This document shows, piece after piece, positions 34,664 through 42,700 of a DNA stretch of 64,000 bases (position 1 is its first letter; each line of letters starts with the position of its first letter). The notes beneath the pieces were generated by a model that worked only from the letters and a program-made list of their open reading frames with translations, made no database searches and was not told the origin of the DNA. Source of the stretch: Streptomyces avidinii (GTDB lineage: Bacteria > Actinomycetota > Actinomycetes > Streptomycetales > Streptomycetaceae); the NCBI RefSeq assembly GCF_014650695.1, contig NZ_BMVL01000002.1, positions 424,721-488,720 on the forward strand, given 5' to 3'. The position numbers and the translations under genes were made by a program.

Positions 34664-35266
34664 CTATTCGGCACGGTGGGGTTTGTGCGGGGTCAACCGC
34701 AGGTGCGCCCTTGCAGGCAGAGGCCGGTCCATGGACCGGCGGGCGCGTTCCAGCGGCCCGTCGCGCAGCGCCTGCAGGACGGGGCCGGGCTCGGCATCGG
34801 GCGTGAGGGTGATCGCGAGATGGGCTTCGGGATGCCTCGACGAGCCGTCCATCCGTGCGCGGGCCTGGTGAACACCGGACAGGTGCCGGGCGTCGGCGGC
34901 CAGAGCGTCGCCGAGGGCACCCTCGCGCAGTTCCACTCCGTCCACGGCGTGCGCTCCGCCCACGGACAGGGCGCCGGGGTGAGTGCGGCGCAGCTGCGCC
35001 AGCAGCCACCACACGGCGAGCAGGGTGACGACGGCCAGGACGGCGATGACCGCGGGCCACCACCATCCTTCGTCGGCCCAGCGGGTGCGGTCGACGTCGG
35101 CGAGCAGGACATCGCGGGGAGTGGTCAGGGGCCAGCCGTCGGGTGGTGGCAGTGACCAGCGTCGGTACAGGTCGAAGCCGCCCGCCAGGATCATGAGGCC
35201 TGTGCCGAGCAGGACGATGCCTGCCAGGGCCAGCAGAATTCGATTGACTGCGGATCTTCTTTTCAT
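34664..35266 (-). CDS. AmaP-type alkaline-shock membrane anchor
   Basis: The 200-residue protein has two N-terminal membrane helices (ILLALAGIVLLGTGLMILAG; WPAVIAVLAVVTLLAVWWLL) and a cytoplasmic domain with VDGVELREGALGDALAADAR. AmaP anchors Asp23-type proteins at the membrane in Gram-positive bacteria. Its position at the end of an Asp23 gene series supports this. ATG 35266 is used because GAAGGGGAC lies just before it; in-frame starts up to 35305 are possible. Confidence 0.8.
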   Translation of the reverse strand: MKRRSAVNRILLALAGIVLLGTGLMILAGGFDLYRRWSLPPPDGWPLTTPRDVLLADVDRTRWADEGWWWPAVIAVLAVVTLLAVWWLLAQLRRTHPGALSVGGAHAVDGVELREGALGDALAADARHLSGVHQARARMDGSSRHPEAHLAITLTPDAEPGPVLQALRDGPLERARRSMDRPLPARAHLRLTPHKPHRAE

Positions 35267-35313
35267 CGGGTCCCCTTCTGCCTTCTCCTCGGCGGCGGAC
35301 ATCACAGGCGTGA

Positions 35314-35961
35314 CTACTTGTGACGTGGGCGTACCCGGACGTCGAGCGACGGAGGGCGTGCGAGGGCGAGCCGGTCGAGGGCCTCCTGCAGAGCGACCAG
35401 TAGATCGGCCTTGACGTCGACGGGGGCGCGGAATCGCACATCCGCGCGCGCCTTGATGCGGTGCCGGAAGAACCGGACCTTGGCAGCGCTGACCCCGGGG
35501 ACGCGCATCGCCGCATCCCGCAGCTTCAGTTCCGCGGCCTCGCGGTCCAGTACGGCGCGCATCTCCGCGTCAGGAGTCTCCAGGGGCAGCTGGTGGCGAA
35601 GGCCCGGGCTCAGGGCCAGGATGATCAGCCAGAGGCCGATAACGGCGATGACGGCGGCCCCGATCTGCAGCGCCGGGTCATTCAGCGGGCGGGCGGCCAG
35701 TTCGTCGGCCAGGCGTATGCGCCAGCCTGCGGCGGCCTGGCCGGCGCGGACCCTGATGACGTCGAACAGGAGGGTTCCCGTTGCGACCGCGATGATCAGG
35801 GCTGTGAGCGCGGCGGGTATGCGGCGCGCGGACCATGGGCGCCGAGCAGCCGAGCGTGGTCCGGTCGGAGGCCGCTCGTCCAGCAGCCCCACCGTGCGGG
35901 AGGTGGCCTCGTCCGTCGCGGTGGGCTCCTTCTGGGCCAGGGGATCTTGCTCGCGTTCCAT
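35314..35961 (-). CDS. DUF6286-type membrane protein
   Basis: The 215-residue protein has a basic N-terminus, a membrane helix (IPAALTALIIAVATGTLLFD), a second one (IGAAVIAVIGLWLIILALSP), and a C-terminal domain with RVPGVSAAKVRFFRHRIKAR that looks like an Asp23-related fold. This matches the DUF6286 proteins found in actinobacterial Asp23 operons. ATG 35961 has a strong AAGGAGAG site. An earlier GTG at 36000 overlaps the previous stop by four bases and is an alternative. Confidence 0.8.
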   Translation of the reverse strand: MEREQDPLAQKEPTATDEATSRTVGLLDERPPTGPRSAARRPWSARRIPAALTALIIAVATGTLLFDVIRVRAGQAAAGWRIRLADELAARPLNDPALQIGAAVIAVIGLWLIILALSPGLRHQLPLETPDAEMRAVLDREAAELKLRDAAMRVPGVSAAKVRFFRHRIKARADVRFRAPVDVKADLLVALQEALDRLALARPPSLDVRVRPRHK

Positions 35962-35996
35962 GCCGGCTCTCCTTCCCGGTGGGAATGCGGTCCGGT

Positions 35997-36401
35997 TCAC
36001 TGCACGCGGCGGCGCTCCAGGCCGTCGGCGGGAATCAGGTGCTCGATGGCAAGGGTGACTTCCGTGACGCGCATGCCGGTCAAATGAGCCACCCGCTCAC
36101 TGACGTAGTCCTGCAGGCGGCGGGAGACCCCGGCGAGGTCCGCCGGGTACGGCAGGTCCAGAGTCAGCCCCAACCGGGCCGTGCCGCTGCCGATGGTGGC
36201 CGAGGCGCGCGGACCGGCCAGTTTCGCGTGAGCGCCCGCGGTGTCCGTGTGCGTGGCCAGTGCCTCTTTTGCGGCGCGGGCCGCGATGCGGGCGACCACC
36301 TTGTCCGGGATCACCGTGGCCCCGCGTTCGGCGGCCGGTAGCACCGGCGGGGTGGAAGCTGCTGCACCCCAGAGCGGCGCAGCCTCAGGTTGCGGGGTCA
36401 C
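35997..36401 (-). CDS. Asp23/Gls24-family protein
   Basis: The 134-residue protein has the Asp23 core: VIPDKVVARIAARAAKEALA, a central strand region (ARLGLTLDLPYPADLAGVSR) and HLTGMRVTEVTLAIEHLIPA. Asp23 proteins bind the membrane via AmaP and protect envelope integrity. The GTG start at 36401 overlaps the preceding stop (GTGA). Confidence 0.85.
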   Translation of the reverse strand: MTPQPEAAPLWGAAASTPPVLPAAERGATVIPDKVVARIAARAAKEALATHTDTAGAHAKLAGPRASATIGSGTARLGLTLDLPYPADLAGVSRRLQDYVSERVAHLTGMRVTEVTLAIEHLIPADGLERRRVQ

Positions 36402-36577
36402 TGCCGGTTCCGGGAACGCGTGAAGTCGGACAGCTCCAGGTCACCCTGCAACATACGGCCGATGATCAGGCCCACCAGGCCCAGGAACGCCACGAGCAGG
36501 AACGCCCAGAAGCCGCCGAAGAATGCGGCGAAGCCCAGGGCCATGCCGGCAAGCAGGCCCACGGTTGCTGCGCTCAT
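36398..36577 (-). CDS. Small two-helix membrane protein of the Asp23 operon
   Basis: The 59-residue protein is almost entirely two membrane segments (VGLLAGMALGFAAFFGGFWA; FLLVAFLGLVGLIIGRMLQG). It resembles the small DUF2273-type membrane proteins of Asp23/AmaP operons. ATG 36577 follows CAGGTGAG; a GTG at 36586 is possible. Confidence 0.75.
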   Translation of the reverse strand: MSAATVGLLAGMALGFAAFFGGFWAFLLVAFLGLVGLIIGRMLQGDLELSDFTRSRNRQ

Positions 36578-36640
36578 TTCACTCACCTGAATTTCGCGTC
36601 GGTAGTTTCGCGGCCCGCTGAATCCGGGGGCTGCGAGGAG

Positions 36641-37120
36641 TCACTGCACGCGTCCCTCGCCTTCCTGGTCGTCCTCCTCGTCGGGCAGGTGGACATCGTC
36701 GACGGCGATGTTCACCTCGACGACCTCAAGGCCGGTCATGCGTTCGACCGCCGTGATGACGCTGGTACGGACGTCGGCGGCAATGTCCACGATGGCGAAG
36801 CCGTACTCCACGACGACGTCGAGATCGAGGGCGGCCTGCCGTTCGCCCACCTCGACCTTCACGCCGCGGCTCACGCTGGGACGGCCGCCGGGGACCTTGT
36901 CGGTCACCGCCCCGAGCGTGCGGGCCATGCCGGAGCCGAGGCTGTGGATGCCCGGCACCTCACGGGTGGCCATTCCTGCGATCTTCTCGACCACGCTGTC
37001 GGCGATGGTCGTCCTGCCCCGCGACTCGGGTGCGGTTCCGGCGCCGGTGGGGCCCGTGAGGGTCTTGCCCGCAGGACGTGACTCGTCTCCGCCTGAGGTG
37101 GAGTTGATGGTGTCCGACAT
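36641..37120 (-). CDS. Asp23/Gls24-family protein, first gene of operon
   Basis: The 159-residue protein has a Ser/Thr/Gly-rich leader and a full Asp23 domain: TIADSVVEKIAGMATREVPG, GVKVEVGERQAALDLDVVVE and ERMTGLEVVEVNIAVDDVHL, followed by an acidic tail (DEEDDQEGEG). GGGGAGGTCC precedes ATG 37120. It opens the minus-strand operon of two Asp23 genes, a small membrane protein, DUF6286 and AmaP. It is divergent from the ECF sigma factor gene. Confidence 0.88.
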   Translation of the reverse strand: MSDTINSTSGGDESRPAGKTLTGPTGAGTAPESRGRTTIADSVVEKIAGMATREVPGIHSLGSGMARTLGAVTDKVPGGRPSVSRGVKVEVGERQAALDLDVVVEYGFAIVDIAADVRTSVITAVERMTGLEVVEVNIAVDDVHLPDEEDDQEGEGRVQ

Positions 37121-37170
37121 GAGGACCTCCCCAGGGTGGATGTCCGGGCGCCGGTGCGGCGCCCTCATGC

Positions 37171-37195
37171 TTAGGACACCTCGCGCGGACATTCC
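37171..37195 (-). promoter_or_regulatory. Possible ECF-type promoter of the Asp23 operon
   Basis: On the minus strand GGAAT (37195-37191) lies 13 bases ahead of GTCCTAA (37177-37171). GGAAT is a common ECF -35 element. The neighbouring divergent gene encodes an ECF-type sigma factor. The -10 match is uncertain. Confidence 0.3.
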
Positions 37196-37284
37196 TCACG
37201 CGGCTCGTGCGGGGCAGCCCGCCTACCATCGAGGAGTACGTACGCAGGCCGCAACGAGCGTCTTCGGAAGGAAGCGAGCGGCGG

Positions 37285-37929
37285 ATGCGCAACCGGACCG
37301 ACCCCTCCCCCCAACCTGGCGCCGACCTCCCCCTGCGACCAGCAGCGCTGCCGATCGTCGGCGTCACCACGGAGCAGGACGCTGTCCGCGCACTGGACGA
37401 CAGTGTGCTGGCGATAAGAGCCTCGGAAGGGGACGAAGACGCCTTCGCCGTCCTGGTCCGCCGGCACAGCAGCCGCCTGCTCGCCCTCGCCCAGCACCTG
37501 CTCGGCAACCGGGCGGACGCAGAGGATGCGGTCCAGGACGCCTTCATCAGCGCTTGGCGGCGGCTGCCGGAATTCCGGCACAGCGCCTCGTTCAGCACCT
37601 GGATGTATCGCATCGTGACGAACCGCTGCCTCAACGCTCTGCGCCGCCGGCCCCGTCCCTTGCCCCTGGACACCGTCCCCGAACCCGCTGCCGCAGATGC
37701 GAACAGCTCACCATCCAAGGTGGCCGAGACGGACGCAGCGGCGGTCGCTTTGACACAAGCGCTCCTGGCACTGGGCCCCGAGCTCCGAGTGTGCTGGGTG
37801 CTGCGCGAACTGCACGGCCTGCACTATGAAGAGATCGCCCACGTGGTGGGCAGCAGTGAGCAAACGGTGCGCGGCAGACTCTTTCGCGCACGACGCGCTC
37901 TGATGGAGGCGATGCGCCCATGGCGCTAG
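37285..37929 (+). CDS. ECF-type RNA polymerase sigma factor
   Basis: The 214-residue protein has region 2 (RHSSRLLALAQHLLGNRADA; EDAVQDAFISAWRRLPEF; SFSTWMYRIVTNRCLNALRR) and region 4 (ALGPELRVCWVLRELHGLHY; IAHVVGSSEQTVRGRLFRAR). It redirects RNA polymerase to stress promoters. ATG 37285 with GGAAGGAAG upstream is preferred; the longer frame has no sigma features. The next gene overlaps its 3' end by ten bases and looks like its anti-sigma factor. Confidence 0.92.
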   Translation: MRNRTDPSPQPGADLPLRPAALPIVGVTTEQDAVRALDDSVLAIRASEGDEDAFAVLVRRHSSRLLALAQHLLGNRADAEDAVQDAFISAWRRLPEFRHSASFSTWMYRIVTNRCLNALRRRPRPLPLDTVPEPAAADANSSPSKVAETDAAAVALTQALLALGPELRVCWVLRELHGLHYEEIAHVVGSSEQTVRGRLFRARRALMEAMRPWR

Positions 37930-38600
37930 ACGACCCGCACCCGCCCTCCGGCGACGAGCCCGCAGGCTTGAGCGCCGTACGGGGCGAAGCGTCGATGTAT
38001 TCCGACGCGGAACTGCTGGCGGGTGGGGAACTCCTGCCCTGCGGACGTCCCCTCGGCCACGCCTGGCAACAGGCCCGCGGCGCGGCCGGCGCCTCAGACG
38101 AGCACAGCAGCCGCTGCCCCCACTGCCGCGAGGCCGTCGAAGGGCTGACGGCCCTGGACCGGGCCACCCGTGCTCTGCGCGCCGAGGAACGACCCGACGG
38201 CCACAGCCTCGCCACCCGGGTCATCAACGCGGTCCGCAGCGAGGTACGGCTCGGCACCATGCTGCTGCTCGACGACCCCGATCACGACCTGCGCATCGCC
38301 GAGAGCGCAGCCGCGAAAGTGCTGCGCCGGGCCGCCGACACCGTCCCTGGCATCCGCGCCGCCAGCTGCCGCGTGGCCGCGGCGAAGGGCGCCCACGCCG
38401 TCCACGTCGTCGTCATCACGGTGGCAGCGACGCTCGACCAGCCGCTGCGAGGGCGAGCCGAGGCCGTACGCCAAGCCGTCCTCCACTCAGCTGAGCACCT
38501 CCTCGGCCTCGCCGTCACCAGCGTCGACGTTGAAGTCAACGCCGTGCTGGGACGCTCCCGCGTACCGGGTGACGACCGGTCCGAACTGAGCGAACGATGA
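37920..38600 (+). CDS. Putative zinc-motif anti-sigma factor fused to an Asp23-like domain
   Basis: The 226-residue protein has an N-terminal H-x3-C-x2-C motif (His62, Cys66, Cys69 in HSSRCPHC), the signature of ZAS anti-sigma factors. Cys41 and His47 lie upstream. The C-terminal half, from RIAESAAAKVLRRAADTVPG to LLGLAVTSVDVEVNAVLG, has the pattern of an Asp23/Gls24 domain. No membrane helix is seen. Overlap with the sigma gene and the following Asp23 gene (ATGA at 38597) indicates strict coupling. The fusion suggests that envelope-stress proteins feed directly into sigma control; this is an inference. Confidence 0.7.
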   Translation: MALDDPHPPSGDEPAGLSAVRGEASMYSDAELLAGGELLPCGRPLGHAWQQARGAAGASDEHSSRCPHCREAVEGLTALDRATRALRAEERPDGHSLATRVINAVRSEVRLGTMLLLDDPDHDLRIAESAAAKVLRRAADTVPGIRAASCRVAAAKGAHAVHVVVITVAATLDQPLRGRAEAVRQAVLHSAEHLLGLAVTSVDVEVNAVLGRSRVPGDDRSELSER

Positions 38601-38959
38601 CCGGCTCGGACCGCGAGAACATCCACCGAGCGGCGGCCCGGGCCGCCCTCGCGGTTCCCGGCGTAGTCGCTCTCCAGCCCGTGCTCGCCGACCGGCTGGC
38701 ACTCGCAGCCTCCCGCGTATACGAAGCCGTGGCCGCGGGTACCATCGGGCGCCAGGAGGCGGCCGGCGTCCACGGCGAAATCACCTCGGCCGGCGCTTGG
38801 CACCTGGAGGTGCGCTGCATCTTGGCCGGGGACCACCGCGTTGTCGACCTTGCCCGACGGGTCCGCGAAGACGTCCGGACGGCCGTCGCCGCCTACCTGG
38901 ACCAGCACGGCAGGGCAGCGCCCGTCAACGTCATGGTCACCGTCACCCGCATCGTGTAG
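38597..38959 (+). CDS. Asp23-like protein, third gene of the sigma operon
   Basis: The 120-residue protein resembles Asp23: IHRAAARAALAVPGVVALQP, a central strand region (HLEVRCILAGDHRVVDLARR) and the end PVNVMVTVTRIV. It is shorter than the Asp23 proteins of the divergent operon. Its ATG overlaps the upstream stop (ATGA). With the two preceding genes it forms a compact regulatory operon. Confidence 0.78.
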   Translation: MTGSDRENIHRAAARAALAVPGVVALQPVLADRLALAASRVYEAVAAGTIGRQEAAGVHGEITSAGAWHLEVRCILAGDHRVVDLARRVREDVRTAVAAYLDQHGRAAPVNVMVTVTRIV

Positions 38960-39105
38960 CCCGCCGGGCATGCATCCGCGGGGATTTCGCGTAGGGCGCT
39001 GCGACTTGACGGCCTAGCCGCATTGGCCATGCGCTCGCCGACCCCCTGGTTGGCCTGGTCCGCGCGCACCATGGAGATACCTCAAGGATTTCGGCGGTTC
39101 GCGGC

Positions 39106-39130
39106 GTTCTCGTTGTTCGAAACCGGGTAG
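39106..39130 (+). promoter_or_regulatory. Sigma-B-like promoter candidate
   Basis: GTTC (39106-39109), 15 bases, GGGTAG (39125-39130). It is the third site of this exact form in the window. It precedes the small basic protein gene at 39213. Confidence 0.45.
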
Positions 39131-39212
39131 ATGGCACACATGGCTCTCCCATTGATTCGGGAATCGTTCCTGTCGACGAGAGAACTCCGGCCCGTACCTG
39201 CGGGAGGCAAGC

Positions 39213-39596
39213 ATGAAATTCACCCTGGGGCGGCACGGACACAAGTGGCGACGGCGTTGGGTCCTCGCTCGCTGGATGCGAAGGCCTCTCCTGGGAATCC
39301 TCTTTCGACTGACAGGATGGGGTTTGCGAGTGGTTGTGTGGGCCGCTCGGCGGGCGCTGCGACGCAGGATGAGGCACGTCCTTCATGGGTTACAGACACC
39401 CGCGACACGCTCGGGCGTTCGACACACGTGGGTGCAGGGCTATTGCCCGCGCCGCGGAGACTACGCAGCGCAGACCTCAGTCGGTTCCGGCCACAGTCGG
39501 CCGTGCGGTGGACGCAGGAAACGACTTCACCCGCTCGCGCAGGGAAGCCGTTTCGGATATCAAAGGGACCGGCGTCCGGTTGCCGTTTCCTGCTAA
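39213..39596 (+). CDS. Small basic protein with one possible membrane helix
   Basis: From ATG 39213, preceded by GGGAGGC, the frame encodes 127 residues. The first half is Arg/Trp-rich with a hydrophobic stretch (PLLGILFRLTGWGLRVVVWA). The second half is compositionally random and overlaps the convergent GlsB stop. The good ribosome site and upstream promoter candidate favour expression of at least the first half. I do not recognise a family. Confidence 0.4.
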   Translation: MKFTLGRHGHKWRRRWVLARWMRRPLLGILFRLTGWGLRVVVWAARRALRRRMRHVLHGLQTPATRSGVRHTWVQGYCPRRGDYAAQTSVGSGHSRPCGGRRKRLHPLAQGSRFGYQRDRRPVAVSC

Positions 39597-39856
39597 TGCC
39601 TAGCACTCCTGAAGAGGCGGAAGACGCCGAGGAGGATGAGGGAGCCGACGATGGCGGCGACCCACGTCGAGATCTCGAAGAAGCCGTCGATGGAGTCAAC
39701 CCCGAAAATTACCTTACCGAGCCACCCACCGAGCAGGCCGCCCGCGACGCCTATCAATATGGTGATGATGATTCCGCCCGGGTCCTTCCCAGGCATCAGC
39801 ATTTTGGCGATGATGCCTGCGAACAGCCCGATAAGAATCCAAGCAAGTATGCCCAT
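39593..39856 (-). CDS. GlsB/YeaQ/YmgE-family membrane protein
   Basis: The 87-residue protein has the family's three short membrane helices: ILAWILIGLFAGIIAKMLMP, IIITILIGVAGGLLGGWLGK and TWVAAIVGSLILLGVFRLF. These transglycosylase-associated proteins are small inner-membrane stress proteins of unknown reaction. CAGGAAGGA precedes ATG 39856. It is nearly identical in layout to the second copy at 51581-51859. Confidence 0.92.
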   Translation of the reverse strand: MGILAWILIGLFAGIIAKMLMPGKDPGGIIITILIGVAGGLLGGWLGKVIFGVDSIDGFFEISTWVAAIVGSLILLGVFRLFRSARH

Positions 39857-39952
39857 GATTCCTTCCTGTCTCGTCACACAAAATATCCGTGCACTCCCAT
39901 TCCCGTGCCGTTGAGTCGAATCACTCGCCCAACGAACAAGGACCCCATGCCG

Positions 39953-40123
39953 TCAACTCAACGCATCCTTGCCCCTCTCCTTGACGCGCCGGGCATTGCC
40001 CCGGGCTTCCAGAGCGACACCTTTGGCGGCCAGCGTCTCCTTGCCTATGGCATGGGCTGCTTTCTTCACAGCCCTTCCCGTAACTCGTTCTACCTCAGCC
40101 TTAATTTTCTCACCAGTGCCCAT
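39953..40123 (-). CDS. CsbD-family stress protein (second copy)
   Basis: A 56-residue frame from ATG 40123 reads MGTGEKIKAEVERVTGRAVK, KAAHAIGKETLAAKGVALEA and RGNARRVKERGKDALS. The spacing of G-R/K and K-G motifs matches CsbD. It lies upstream of glsB on the same strand with a 96-base gap, and the two may be cotranscribed. The DNA here is less GC-rich than average for the window. It diverges clearly from the csbD at 34267. Confidence 0.8.
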   Translation of the reverse strand: MGTGEKIKAEVERVTGRAVKKAAHAIGKETLAAKGVALEARGNARRVKERGKDALS

Positions 40124-40578
40124 GTCATCCCCATCAACGTCTTACGCTATGCATATGTCCGCACCAACGGCTCCCAAACGATTCACGCGAACCCGGTGCC
40201 GAAGTTTCGTACCCCTTGAGCTGGTGGGGTTTCCGCCGTTCGCCCGAGCCGGGGTCCGCCGCACTGCCGGCGGCCTCTTCCTGGCGAGTGCATTCCGGAC
40301 CGGCGGCGGAAGGCGGCTCCGTGTGGAGGGGGCCCCTTTCGACGATCTCGCCGACGCCGACGTGCACGTGGGGTTCTCCACCCACGATCGTGCACACGAC
40401 GGCGTTGCCGAAGATCCGCTCCGCCGTCTCGCGGGTGTCGACCCGTCGCGGAGCAGCATGGTCCCGACCGGGTGCCGAGCATCGCCAACCCGAACGCTCA
40501 CCGCCGCCAAGCCAGCACCAACTTGCAGGGTCAAGCGCTCAGCCCCCGCCGTCTGCTGGATGCCGGGCTGGTGTGGGG
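40124..40578. other. 455-base region with decayed coding sequence of unknown family
   Basis: On the minus strand, about 40300-40460, one frame reads ETAERIFGNAVVCTIVGGEP followed by HVHVGVGEIVERGPLH. It is protein-like but has no start and is flanked by frame breaks. I do not recognise the family. Nothing else is evident. Confidence 0.35.
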
Positions 40579-41595
40579 TCAGGCAGGTGGTCCTGCTGAG
40601 TGTCTTGAGGCAGTGAGATGTGGGTGGGGGTGCAGGCCGGGGCCGAGGGGCGGCCCGGCCAAGGGGGTGGGGGTGAGGTCGGTGGGTTCCTCCCCGGCCT
40701 CTAGGAGGGTGTCGGCGGCGCCGACAATGAGGGGGTCCGGGTAGCCGACCGCCTCCTCGTCCTTGCCGTCGTAGTCGATGCGGGACAGCAGGCTGCGCAT
40801 GGCTTCGAGTCGGCCGCGGCGTTTGTCGTTGGTTTTGACCACCGTCCACGGTGCGTGCTCGGTGTCGGTCGCGCGAAACATCTTGACCTTCGCAGTGGTG
40901 TAGGCGTCCCACAGGTCCAGGGAGGCCAGGTCGGTGGGTGACAACTTCCATTGCCGCACAGGGTCGACCTGCCGGATCGCGAAGCGGGTGCGCTGTTCGG
41001 CGCGGGAGACCGAGAACCAGAACTTGACCAGCAGGATTCCGTCCTCCACGAGCATGGCCTCGAAGGAGGGGCACTGCTGCAGGAACAGCTCGCACTGCTC
41101 CGGGTTGCAGAACCCCATGACCGTCTCTACGCCGGCGCGGTTGTACCAGGAGCGGTCGAAGAAGACGATCTCACCGGCGGCGGGCAGGTGGGCGACGTAC
41201 CGCTGGAAGTACCACTGTCCCGACTCCCGCTCGGTCGGTTTGGCCAGAGCGACGATCTGTGCCCCGCGGGGGTTGAGCCTTTCGGTGAAACGCTGGATGG
41301 TGCCGCCCTTGCCTGCGGCGTCCCGGCCCTCGCAGATCACCACCAGCCGAGCTCCGGTTTCCTTGACCCAGTGCTGCAGTTTCAGGAGCTCGATCTGCAG
41401 GATCCGCTTGGTCCGCTCGTACTCCGCCCGACGGATCTTGCGGTCGTACGGGTAATTCTCCCGCCACGTCCGGATCGGGGCACCCGACGAGTCCAGAAGC
41501 ACAGGCTGTTCCGGCCGCCGATCGTCTACGCTCAACCCCGTCAACAGATCCTCGGCCTCTGTTCGTGGGGACTCTTGGTCGTTCACACCCCGCAC
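40579..41595 (-). CDS. ppk2: Polyphosphate kinase 2
   Basis: The 338-residue protein has the PPK2 P-loop (CEGRDAAGKGGTIQRF) and Walker B region (VFFDRSWYNRAGVETVMGFC), plus the lid-type segment ISRAEQ-like VSRAEQRTRFAIRQ. It transfers phosphate between polyphosphate and nucleotides (typically GDP/ADP). The C-terminal 40 residues are Pro/Thr-rich and unusual. The GTG at 41595 opens the frame; a second GTG nine bases on is possible. It is apparently monocistronic. Confidence 0.9.
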   Translation of the reverse strand: MRGVNDQESPRTEAEDLLTGLSVDDRRPEQPVLLDSSGAPIRTWRENYPYDRKIRRAEYERTKRILQIELLKLQHWVKETGARLVVICEGRDAAGKGGTIQRFTERLNPRGAQIVALAKPTERESGQWYFQRYVAHLPAAGEIVFFDRSWYNRAGVETVMGFCNPEQCELFLQQCPSFEAMLVEDGILLVKFWFSVSRAEQRTRFAIRQVDPVRQWKLSPTDLASLDLWDAYTTAKVKMFRATDTEHAPWTVVKTNDKRRGRLEAMRSLLSRIDYDGKDEEAVGYPDPLIVGAADTLLEAGEEPTDLTPTPLAGPPLGPGLHPHPHLTASRHSAGPPA

Positions 41596-41639
41596 CTACC
41601 CGCGCGAGACGCCGGTATGGCCGCAACCAGTAGGCACCC

Positions 41640-41790
41640 CGAAGCCCGGCACGTCCTCGACCGTACGTCCACCCGCCGCTCGGAGCGCGGCGGGTGGCGG
41701 TAGACGCCGCCGTGGTCCATGGCCCGGTCGGACCTGACCTCGGCGACCAGGGCGGGGTGGACGAGGTTGGTGTCCAGGAGGCCGCGGCTC
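41640..41790 (-). pseudogene. ATP-dependent DNA ligase C-terminal remnant
   Basis: One frame reads NLVHPALVAEVRSDRAMDHG then GVYRHP, and after a frame change VEDVPGFG. This is the end of actinobacterial ATP-dependent DNA ligases (pattern P-LVAEV-x(3)-A-x-D-x-GV-RHP, then a D-VP motif). The rest of the gene is absent. Confidence 0.6.
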
Positions 41791-42329
41791 CCCCACGCTG
41801 CACACGCCCTCCCACGGATGCCCGTGCGCGGCTGGTGGTGAGGTACTTCGGCGACCTGCCGAGTCTCGTCCGCGAGAACGGTGCGGTGCGACCGACCGCG
41901 CGCAGCTGGCTGCCCTGATCTTGGCGGCCAGGGTCGAGGAACGATCAAGTACGAGCTGGGCCTGTGTCTCGACCCTTCGTTCCCGCACCGCTCCTTCGGC
42001 GCACCAGTGCCGGACTCGTTCGCCGAGCCCGTGCCATCGGGAGCACAGGCGCACGCGGCCGGCCTCGCCCGGTGCGACGCGCAGGCCGCGAGGCTGTGCT
42101 CGGCGGGATTCCCGCGGTCGAGCTGCCGATCGTACGGCCGGCTGAGGCGGGCATGGCCATGCCCGGCAAGCTCGCGGTTCCGCTGCGGGAACCCTCGAAC
42201 CCCTCGTTCCGCCCGGGTCAGCCCAGGACGGAGGCGCGAAAGAAAGATCCGCCAGTCTCACGGTCATCGGCCAGACGGCAGGCCGAAAAATGCACCGCGT
42301 TTTCGAGTTGCCCGGCATCGCGCCGGAGT
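41791..42329. other. 540-base stretch without a recognisable gene
   Basis: Open frames occur on both strands but show no family motifs or credible starts. It lies between two remnants and is probably decayed sequence. Confidence 0.45.
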
Positions 42330-42545
42330 CCGCGCCGCCGAGCGCGGGCTGGAGGCCATCGACCGGGCCCTCAAGGACGCGCAGCAACCGGACGCGCGAT
42401 CACAAAAGCCGACACGGCATGCGCGGGACTCGGGCCCTACCCGCTCTGGCCGTGTCGCTGGTGCTCGCGGAGTCGCGGGGTGGGAGACCGGCCTGTCAGA
42501 AACCGCCCGAGGCCCGGGACCGCACCCCTCCCGGGTGTGACCGCC
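42330..42545 (+). pseudogene. rheA paralogue remnant
   Basis: The frame gives GLEAIDRALKDAQQPD and, after a gap, VAGWETGLSETARGPG. These match ALETIAQAVRDAQ and LAGWESGLIETARGRG of the intact RheA at 24099. The middle is altered, and the DNA-binding and C-terminal parts are missing. As in the intact locus, a STAS gene lies just downstream. Confidence 0.7.
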
Positions 42546-42700
42546 ACCGACCGCGATCACGTTCACGTGCCCCGTACTTCTGGCTCTGCCAGCCACCCGG
42601 CGCGCCGGGTAGGCCCCCGCTGCCGCCGATGGTTGCGGGCAGCGTGGGTGCGGGACCAAGATGGAAAGATCCCCTGGCTGTTTGGGCGAGACGAGGCACC

